A DNA stretch of 43,507 nt. Source: Actinomadura rifamycini DSM 43936. GTDB taxonomy: Bacteria; Actinomycetota; Actinomycetes; Streptosporangiales; Streptosporangiaceae. Below, one piece after another: positions 38,010 through 43,507 of the stretch. A program made the position numbers and the translations under genes. The notes under the pieces were generated by a model that was given only the letters and a program-made list of their open reading frames with translations, searched no databases and was not told the DNA's origin. Position 1 is the first letter of the stretch. Every line of letters starts with the position of its first letter. The stretch is from contig NZ_AULB01000043.1 of NCBI RefSeq assembly GCF_000425065.1, positions 1 through 43,507 of the forward strand, read 5' to 3'.

Positions 38010-39592
38010 CCGCGCTCGTCGGCACCGGCGGCATGATCCGCCTCATCCTCCGCCGCGACCGCTTCCTGCTGCCCCTCTGGGTGCTGATCGTCTCGGTGCT
38101 CCCGGCGAACTTCGTCGCCACGTTCCAGGGCCTCTACCCCACCGCCGCCGACCGCCTCGGCTACGCGAACACCAGCGGGACGAACCCGACGTTCCTCGCG
38201 ATGTACGGCCCCCTGTACGACACGAGCGTCGGCGGACTCGTCACCCAGCGGTCCGCGTTCGTCCCCGTCGCCCTCGCGCTGATCTCCGCGCTCGCCGTCA
38301 TCCGGCACACCCGCGCCGAGGAGGAGGCGGGACGGCGCGAACTGCTCGGCTCCACGGTCGTCGGCCGCCAGGCCGCCCTCGCCGCCGCGCTCACCGTCAC
38401 CGCCGCCGCCAACCTCGCCGTCGCCCTCCTCACGGCCGCCGCCGTGGCCGCGCAGGACCAGCCGCTCGCCGGCTCCCTCGCGCTCGGCCTGCAGACGGCC
38501 GCGGCCGGCATCGTCTTCGCCGCCGTCGCCGGCGTCACCGCCCAGCTCTCCGAGAACGCCGGCACCGCCCGCGGCACCGCGCTGGCCGCGCTCGGCGGCG
38601 CGTTCGTCCTGCGGATGGCCGCCGACACCGGCGGCGAGGGCAACGGCCTCACCTGGCTCGGCTGGCTGACGCCCCTCGGCTGGGTCCAGCGCATGCGCCC
38701 CTTCGGCGACGAGCGCTGGTGGCTGCTCGTCCCGACCGCCGCCCTCGCCCTCGCCCTCACCGCCGCCGCGTGGCGCCTGTCGAAGCACCGCGACGTCGCC
38801 GCCGGCATCCTCCCCGCGCGCCCCGGCCCCGCCGAGGCGTCCCCCCGCCTGAACGGCCCGTTCGGACTCGGGTGGCGCCTGCAGAGCCGTCCGTTCTACG
38901 GCTGGCTCGCGGGCTTCGCCGCCCTCGGGCTCGTCTTCGGCGGCGTCGCGGGCGGCATGAACGACCTGATCAACGACAACCCGGACCTCGAAGACATCAT
39001 CGCCGACCTCGGCGGCGCCTCCACCATCACCGACGCCTACTTCGCGATGGTCATGAACATGCTCGGGCTCCTCGCCGCGGGCTACGCCGTCTCCGCGGTC
39101 CTCAAGCTCCGCGCCGAGGAGTCGGCCCTCCACGCCGAGTCCCTCCTCGCCACCCCGACCGGCCGGCTGCACTGGGCGTCCAGCCACCTCCTGTTCGCCC
39201 TCGCGGGCCCCGTCGCCGGCCTCACCACCGGCGCCCTTCTCGCCGGACTCGTCCACGACCCCGGCGAACTCCCCGCCCTCCTGCCCGCCGCGCTCGCCCG
39301 GCTCCCCGCCGTCTGGCTCATCGCCGCGCTCGCCCTCGCGCTGTTCGGGCTCGTCCCCCGCCTGACGTCCGCGAGCTGGGCCGCCGTGGCCGTCGCGGTG
39401 GCCGTCACCCTCATCGGCCCGATGCTGGACGTCGGCCAGTGGGCCCTCGACCTCTCCCCCTTCACCCACATCCCCAAGCTCCCGGGCGCCGACCCCACCG
39501 CGACCCCGTTCGTCTGGCTCCTGGCCATAACCGCGACCCTCACCGCAACCGGCCTGACCGCCTTCCGCCGCCGAGACCTCTCCCTCAACTGA
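38006..39592 (+). CDS. ABC exporter permease (polyketide-antibiotic exporter type)
   Basis: A protein of 528 residues with about 12 membrane helices in two similar halves, each with an RAEE motif after the third helix (HTRAEEEAGRRELLGST and KLRAEESALHAESLLATP), as in the family described as exporters of polyketide antibiotics. It begins in an ATGA overlap with the ATPase. It is the last gene of the TetR-ABC operon. No terminator hairpin was obvious directly after it. Confidence 0.93.
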   Translation: MTALVGTGGMIRLILRRDRFLLPLWVLIVSVLPANFVATFQGLYPTAADRLGYANTSGTNPTFLAMYGPLYDTSVGGLVTQRSAFVPVALALISALAVIRHTRAEEEAGRRELLGSTVVGRQAALAAALTVTAAANLAVALLTAAAVAAQDQPLAGSLALGLQTAAAGIVFAAVAGVTAQLSENAGTARGTALAALGGAFVLRMAADTGGEGNGLTWLGWLTPLGWVQRMRPFGDERWWLLVPTAALALALTAAAWRLSKHRDVAAGILPARPGPAEASPRLNGPFGLGWRLQSRPFYGWLAGFAALGLVFGGVAGGMNDLINDNPDLEDIIADLGGASTITDAYFAMVMNMLGLLAAGYAVSAVLKLRAEESALHAESLLATPTGRLHWASSHLLFALAGPVAGLTTGALLAGLVHDPGELPALLPAALARLPAVWLIAALALALFGLVPRLTSASWAAVAVAVAVTLIGPMLDVGQWALDLSPFTHIPKLPGADPTATPFVWLLAITATLTATGLTAFRRRDLSLN

Positions 39593-39596
39593 CCCG

Positions 39597-39782
39597 CAGT
39601 GGCATCACCTCCTCGACGACCCCGCCCCGGAGCACCGCCGACAAGACGAAGCGGCATCACGCCTGGTACGAGCCGCCGAACACCAATCGGCCACCATCTG
39701 CGAAGCCTGCGGCAACCCCGGCGAGCTCCGCCACCGGGCCTGGCTGAAGACCCTCTGCACCCCCTGCAGCACCCGCACCTAA
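39597..39782 (+). pseudogene. zinc-ribbon C-terminal fragment
   Basis: An in-frame stretch of 61 codons to a TAA at 39782 reads EHQSATICEACGNPGELRHR followed by AWLKTLCTPC, a CxxC-x16-CxxC zinc ribbon at the end of a helical segment. It has no in-frame start codon nearby. It looks like the 3' end of a gene of which the rest is gone. Its stop overlaps the stop of the convergent GNAT gene. It marks the beginning of the lower-GC patch 39.6-41.8 kb. Confidence 0.6.
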
Positions 39783-40360
39783 CGCTGCGGCAGCGTCGAA
39801 TGCGGAACGGTGAGCCCACCGTTCACGATCGCCCACCTCTCATGGTCCCGCCAGGCCCCATCAATGAACAACAACTCGGGCGAGTACCCCTCATACCGAA
39901 ACCCGACCCGCCGAACCAACGCCAACGAAGCACGATTCTCCGGCTGTATCTGAGCCTCAAGCCGGTGCAGCCGCAACTCCTCGAAGGCATACCGCACCAC
40001 CAACCCCACCCCTTCGGCCATATACCCCCGCCCAGCCGAAGGAGCAAAAGCAGCATAAGCCACCGACGCAGACTGCAACCTACCCCGAATAACACTGTTC
40101 AGATTAACAACACCAGCAATTTCCCCGCCATCCCGAAGACAGACCAGCAACGCCTCTTCATCCGCCCCCTCATACCGATCAAGATAATCCCGAAACTCCC
40201 CCGGACCCGACGGCAGCGAAATCCAGGGCGCATGCAGTTCCGCACTGACCCTGACCAGCCTGAGAAACTCCCCTTCGTCCCCGGCACCCAGCCGACGCAA
40301 AGCCACCCGCCCAGAGCCCTTCGACCGCCCACCCGAGCCGGCCCCCACCTCACTCACCAC
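39779..40360 (-). CDS. RimJ/RimL-type GNAT acetyltransferase
   Basis: A protein of about 193 residues with the GNAT fold: VALRRLGAGDEGEFLRLV at the start, IAGVVNLN and an acetyl-CoA loop variant SAGRGYMAEGV, then LHRLEAQIQPENRASLALV and GFRYEGYSPELLFIDGAWRD, which are typical of RimJ-like enzymes that acetylate protein N-termini or small amines. The start is among several GTG codons (40360, 40357). It overlaps the stop of the upstream gene, so the two are co-transcribed. GC content and codon bias are lower than in the flanking genes. Confidence 0.9.
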   Translation of the reverse strand: MVSEVGAGSGGRSKGSGRVALRRLGAGDEGEFLRLVRVSAELHAPWISLPSGPGEFRDYLDRYEGADEEALLVCLRDGGEIAGVVNLNSVIRGRLQSASVAYAAFAPSAGRGYMAEGVGLVVRYAFEELRLHRLEAQIQPENRASLALVRRVGFRYEGYSPELLFIDGAWRDHERWAIVNGGLTVPHSTLPQR

Positions 40361-40715
40361 CCACAACGCCCCCGGACCTGCGAAACTCGTCTACAAGCTG
40401 GAAGAACCGATCGAGCGGCGCTTCACCGTCCGCATGACTCTCGATCGCGGCAGCCCACCCAAGCGCCGTCGACCAACCGTAGTGCCACCCCAACCAGTCG
40501 GTGAAAGGACCCCTGGGCCCGAACGCGAAACCCTCATCGACCCCATGAACCATCAGCGCGATGCCGTACCCGCACAGCAGAACCTCCAACTCGCGCAGCG
40601 ACCCCCCACGAATCCACATCCCCGGCCGCTTCCGAATATGCTCGAGCAACTCATAAGCATCCTCCACCTCCCCCACCGGACGAAGTTTCGACCGATCCCT
40701 TTCCCCGTCAGCCAT
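40350..40715 (-). CDS. small hypothetical protein with RPGMW motif
   Basis: A protein of 121 residues. LLEHIRKRPGMWIRGGSLRE, then GYGIALMVHGVDEGF, DWLGWHYGWSTALGWAAAIE and DRFFQLVDEFRR suggest a defined small helical family that I have seen in actinomycete accessory regions but cannot name. ATG 40715 follows GGGGGTGTGAGT. It overlaps the GNAT gene. Position next to an Imm51-like gene suggests an immunity or island role; this is inference. Confidence 0.7.
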   Translation of the reverse strand: MADGERDRSKLRPVGEVEDAYELLEHIRKRPGMWIRGGSLRELEVLLCGYGIALMVHGVDEGFAFGPRGPFTDWLGWHYGWSTALGWAAAIESHADGEAPLDRFFQLVDEFRRSGGVVGGE

Positions 40716-40926
40716 ACTCACACCCCCAAGCCACGACAGAAAAAGCGACCTCTACAAAACAGCCGTCCACTGACAAGAACGCGCTCGGCTCCGCAACCAA
40801 CCGAGGATCGCGGGACCGGCACCGCAGGCTACACCTCCCGAGCCGCACTCCCCCGACTCAGCGCGTAGGCCGCGTTCGTCCGCGCCGGGACGTATATGAT
40901 CTTCGGATCGAGTCGAGTGAGGTCGA

Positions 40927-41355
40927 ATGCCCACGCACGAATGGACTCTCGCCCAGGACCCCCACGGCCCGGGCGGGCGACGCAGGCCGAAGAGTTCGTC
41001 CATCATCGGCGCCGCCATCATCGGCGTCGTCGCCTTGACCGCCGTGCTCGGCCTGCTCGTCCCCGCACTTTCCGGCGAAGGAGTCCCTCGCCTCGGCAGC
41101 AAGTCCTACGAAGCCGAAGTCGACTGCCAGGTGAGCACCGCAGGAGGCATCGGGATGGTCACGATCAACGGCACCATCGAAGGCGACGCCTCCCGATACA
41201 AGGTGACCGTCGAAGTACTCGACGCCGAAACGAAGCAGCGCATCGCAGAGCAAACCTTCGACGTCCGCGACACCGCGACATTCGGCGGCACAACACCGTC
41301 CCGAATTTCGGCCAGCCCCACCGGCATCGAATGCCGAATCACGAAGGTGCTCTAA
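40927..41355 (+). CDS. membrane-anchored hypothetical protein
   Basis: A protein of 142 residues: a basic N-terminus (GGRRRPKSSS), one membrane helix (about 26-48, IIGAAIIGVVALTAVLGLLV), then an exported domain of about 90 residues made of beta-strands (VTINGTIEGDASRYKVTVEV, FDVRDTATFGG) with two Cys (VDCQVS, IECRIT) near its ends. This resembles the FxLYD-type Ig-like fold of small lipo- or membrane proteins. ATG 40927 follows GTGAGGTCG, and a TATGAT -10-like element lies at 40895. Confidence 0.75.
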   Translation: MPTHEWTLAQDPHGPGGRRRPKSSSIIGAAIIGVVALTAVLGLLVPALSGEGVPRLGSKSYEAEVDCQVSTAGGIGMVTINGTIEGDASRYKVTVEVLDAETKQRIAEQTFDVRDTATFGGTTPSRISASPTGIECRITKVL

Positions 41356-41429
41356 GCGACAACACGAATCCCCCATCGCCTCACCACTGCCGGTTGCCTC
41401 GGCGCTGGGATCGGTGCCATGCTCCGCTG

Positions 41430-41768
41430 GTGACTCCTCTGCGGCTCCTAGAGACCACCCCCGGAAAGTTCTCCCTCCTCCTGGACGCTGGGACGACGAA
41501 GGTCGACGAGCTCGTCGAGCAGCTTGGCCACGAGCCGAACGGCTACTTCTGGGAAGGCGTCGCGCAGTTCCTCGTGAGCACGCAGGCGAAAAACCTCGAA
41601 GAGCACGTCTCATACGACCCCGAAGGGGGCATGTTCTGCGCGTACGGCGATGACCGGACCGCGCTCGAAGAGCTGGGAACTCTGATGGCCGCCGTCGCCG
41701 GAGACGGCGACCGAATGCGATCCCTGATCGAGTCCGCCGAAGCCGCCGGCTTCGAATTCGACGACTGA
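41430..41768 (+). CDS. Imm51-like immunity protein
   Basis: A protein of 112 residues that resembles Imm51: ETTPGKFSLLLDAGTTKVDE, LGHEPNGYFWEGVAQFLV, VSYDPEGGMFCAYGDDRTAL and a C-terminal AAGFEFDD. The family neutralises toxins of polymorphic toxin systems; the cognate toxin is not in the window. The GTG start at 41430 fits the conserved N-terminus, and the upstream open frame reads like shadow sequence. It is convergent with the merR gene. The assignment is from memory of family motifs. Confidence 0.8.
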   Translation: MTPLRLLETTPGKFSLLLDAGTTKVDELVEQLGHEPNGYFWEGVAQFLVSTQAKNLEEHVSYDPEGGMFCAYGDDRTALEELGTLMAAVAGDGDRMRSLIESAEAAGFEFDD

Positions 41769-41789
41769 CCAGCGCCGTACCCGTCCTCC

Positions 41790-42206
41790 TCAGACTGTCG
41801 GATCCCAGAGTCCGCCGGCCTCTCCGCGGGATAGGTGCTCGGCGTAGACGCCGACCTTCCAGGCAATGACCGAACGGCATTCCTCCAGCGCCTGTATCTG
41901 CGCCTCGACCCGCTGCTGATGGACGTCGAGGAGCTGCAGACGTTCGGCCTCATTGCCCGGACCATGCCGCACCAGCTCCGCGAACCGTTTGAGTTCGGCG
42001 AGCGGCATACCGGATTCGCGCAGCTTGACGCAGATCAGCAGCCAGCCGACATCGGCGGCGGCGTATCGCCGCCGACCCCCCGCCGTGCGCCGGACCGGCC
42101 CGACCAGCAAGCCCTCGCGCTCGTAGAAGCGCAGTGCGTGCACGCTGAGCCCCGTCCGCTCGGCCACCTCGCCGATACTCAGCGGGCGGCTTTCGGTAGT
42201 CGCCAT
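41790..42206 (-). CDS. MerR-family regulator
   Basis: A protein of 138 residues with a winged helix (LSIGEVAERTGLSVHALRFY, EREGLLVGPVRRTAGGRRRY) and a coiled-coil dimer helix (RLQLLDVHQQRVEAQIQALE). It lacks the Cys cluster of metal sensors and ends with a short tail, so the inducer is probably organic or the protein acts without ligand. The ATG at 42206 is divergent from an SDR gene whose promoter has the MerR-type 19-bp spacer. Confidence 0.95.
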   Translation of the reverse strand: MATTESRPLSIGEVAERTGLSVHALRFYEREGLLVGPVRRTAGGRRRYAAADVGWLLICVKLRESGMPLAELKRFAELVRHGPGNEAERLQLLDVHQQRVEAQIQALEECRSVIAWKVGVYAEHLSRGEAGGLWDPTV

Positions 42207-42223
42207 GCCGCCCAACCTAGGAC

Positions 42224-42254
42224 TTGATCTAGACCTCGCTCTAGTTCCTAGCAT
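42224..42254 (+). promoter_or_regulatory. MerR-controlled promoter, 19-bp spacer
   Basis: -35 TTGATC (42224-42229), 19-nt spacer, -10 TAGCAT (42249-42254). An inverted repeat CTAGA-N6-TCTAG (42229-42244) sits inside the spacer. This is the classic layout in which MerR dimers untwist an over-long spacer. The -10 ends 7 nt before the ATG at 42262, so the mRNA should be leaderless. Confidence 0.85.
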
Positions 42255-42261
42255 CGCCGGC

Positions 42262-43233
42262 ATGACCACCACCGACCAGCAGCCGCTCGGCTCGCCCTTC
42301 TCCGCCGCCGCCACCGTCGAGGACGTCATGGCCGGCGTGGACCTGTCCGGCATGACCGCCGTGGTGACCGGGGGCTACTCCGGACTCGGTCTGGAGACCA
42401 CCCGGGGCCTGACTGCCGCCGGGGCCCACGTCATCGTTCCGGCACGCCGTCCCGCCACCGCCCGCGTCGCTCTTCAGAACATAGAAGGCTGCGAGGTCAT
42501 AGCCATGGACCTGGTCGACCTCGACAGCGTGCGCGCCGCCGCCGCACAGATCAGCGCCCACCTCGACCGCCTCGACATCCTGATGGCCGTCGCCGGCGTC
42601 ATGGCCACCCCAGAGCGACGGGTCGGGCCCGGCTGGGAAGGCCAACTCGCCGCCAACCACTTCGGGCACTTCGCACTCACCAGCGAGCTCTACCCGCTCC
42701 TAGCCGCCACCGACAGCGCACGCGTCATCGTCAACAGCTCCGCCGGCCACTCCCTCACCGACATCCGCTGGCACGACCCGCACTTCCGCACCGGCTACGA
42801 CAAGTGGCTGGCCTACGGCCAGGCCAAGACCGCCAACGTCCTGTTCGCCGTGCACCTCGACACCCTCGGACGCCACCACGGCGTCCGGGCGTTCGCCCTC
42901 CACCCCGGCAAGATCATCACCGGCCTCCAGCGGGAGATGAGTCTCCAGGAACAGATCGACCGAGGCTGGGTGGACGAGCAAGGCAACGTGATCGGCGCCG
43001 ACTTCAAAACCCCCTCCCAGGGCGCCGCGACCGGCCTGTGGGCAGCCACATCGCCCCTCCTCAACGGCCGCGGCGGGCTCTACCTGGAGGACTGCGAAGT
43101 CGCCTCCGTCTCCACCCCCGAGCAGCCCATGGACGACGGAGGCGTCCGGGAGTACGCCATCGCCCCCGACGCCGCCGCCCGCCTTTGGAACCTCTCCCTC
43201 GCAGCAACCGCCACCACCCCCATCACCCGATAA
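42262..43233 (+). CDS. short-chain dehydrogenase/reductase
   Basis: A protein of 323 residues with a Rossmann fold: cofactor loop TGGYSGLGLETT, PARRP after strand 2 (Arg suggests NADP(H)), AVAGVM in place of the usual NNAG, catalytic Ser in VNSSAGH, and the Tyr/Lys pair in YGQAKTANVLF. Its length and the ALHPGKIITGL motif resemble retinol dehydrogenase-like SDRs. No ribosome site precedes the ATG, in accord with a leaderless message. It is presumably induced through the divergent MerR protein; the substrate is unknown. Confidence 0.94.
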   Translation: MTTTDQQPLGSPFSAAATVEDVMAGVDLSGMTAVVTGGYSGLGLETTRGLTAAGAHVIVPARRPATARVALQNIEGCEVIAMDLVDLDSVRAAAAQISAHLDRLDILMAVAGVMATPERRVGPGWEGQLAANHFGHFALTSELYPLLAATDSARVIVNSSAGHSLTDIRWHDPHFRTGYDKWLAYGQAKTANVLFAVHLDTLGRHHGVRAFALHPGKIITGLQREMSLQEQIDRGWVDEQGNVIGADFKTPSQGAATGLWAATSPLLNGRGGLYLEDCEVASVSTPEQPMDDGGVREYAIAPDAAARLWNLSLAATATTPITR

Positions 43234-43427
43234 CCCCGCCCAGCGCCCCCACGCCGACGATTCGCGTGCGGCACACGGCACACCAGTGCTCTCGCCTTCA
43301 CACGCGGACACCTCGTCCGACCGGGGAGCAGAACATCGCCCAAACCGTCACAGCACGCCGACGTCAAGACCAGGACACAACACCCGGCACAGCAAGTCCG
43401 GCTCACAATGGAGATTCACTGACGCGG
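43234..43427. other. gap between SDR gene and tRNA terminator
   Basis: I see no gene, repeat or clear regulatory site in this stretch. Confidence 0.5.
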
Positions 43428-43454
43428 AGGCCCCTTCCGGGGTGGAAGGGGCCT
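43428..43454 (-). terminator. tRNA-Thr terminator
   Basis: A perfect 11-bp stem (43428-43438 and 43444-43454) with loop GGGGT, about 10 nt beyond the 3' end of the minus-strand tRNA. Confidence 0.8.
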
Positions 43455-43463
43455 TGACCTGGG

Positions 43464-43507
43464 AGCCGGCGAGGGGACTTGAACCCCTAACCTTCTGTTT
43501 ACAAGAC
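43464..43507 (-). tRNA. tRNA-Thr (TGT), 3' part
   Basis: On the minus strand the window begins at the anticodon arm: loop CTTGTAA with anticodon TGT, followed by a T arm AGGGG-TTCAAGT-CCCCT and the acceptor strand CGCCGGC. The 5' half lies beyond the right edge. CCA does not appear to be encoded. Confidence 0.88.

Overview
The window looks like chromosomal DNA of a high-GC actinomycete, most plausibly a filamentous member of the Streptosporangiales such as Actinomadura or a relative. That placement is an inference from three things: very high GC with GC-rich third codon positions, frequent GTG starts, and actinobacterial families (DUF3263, CysO, a PknB-like kinase, a mycosin-like protease, a CIRCE-controlled groEL without groES, Lsr2). 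The left edge holds the first bases of a 16S rRNA gene on the minus strand behind three tandem promoters. The right edge holds the 3' part of a tRNA-Thr on the minus strand.

Region by region. 0.6-5.2 kb: a minus-strand operon (DUF4956 membrane protein, VTC-type polyphosphate polymerase domain protein, small membrane protein) diverges from a plus-strand operon (Asp-rich exported protein, sensor kinase, response regulator). A shared spacer carries TTCATG/ATGAAA repeats. 5.2-8.7 kb: minus operon of a DUF4132 protein and two scramblase-like (LURP-one) paralogues. 8.9-10.7 kb: groEL with two CIRCE operators. 10.7-15.5 kb: a low-density, lower-GC island with two dead integrase copies, a frameshifted DUF6193 gene, a small Lsr2-like protein, a long imperfect inverted repeat, three copies of a dispersed repeat and a YezG-DUF6881 immunity-type fusion. 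15.5-17.8 kb: a Nudix hydrolase, a secreted two-module protein and a small membrane protein.

17.9-19.6 kb: thrC-cysO behind a clear S-box (SAM-I) riboswitch. 19.7-23.3 kb: CDF transporter, trehalose-6-phosphate synthase and sulfotransferase. 23.5-27 kb: an ECF-type sigma factor divergent from a transmembrane Ser/Thr kinase, then a PadR regulator. 27-31.7 kb: a Pro/Gly-rich membrane protein, a DUF3263-otsB operon, a MarR regulator and a SHOCT protein. 31.8-36.3 kb: mycosin-like subtilase and a DUF485-acetate symporter pair. 36.4-39.6 kb: an autoregulated TetR-ABC exporter operon. 39.6-41.8 kb: a second lower-GC patch with a zinc-ribbon fragment, a GNAT, an unassigned small protein, a membrane-anchored protein and an Imm51-like immunity protein. 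41.8-43.2 kb: a MerR-SDR divergent pair with a 19-bp-spacer promoter that probably yields a leaderless mRNA.

The best candidates for undescribed biology are the polyphosphate-domain/two-component divergon, the repeat-bounded immunity-type cassettes at 12.3-15.2 kb, the secreted duplicated-module protein, the SAM riboswitch on thrC-cysO, and the sigma-factor/kinase pair that lacks a visible anti-sigma gene. All functional statements come from reading motifs and family resemblance; no database search was run.
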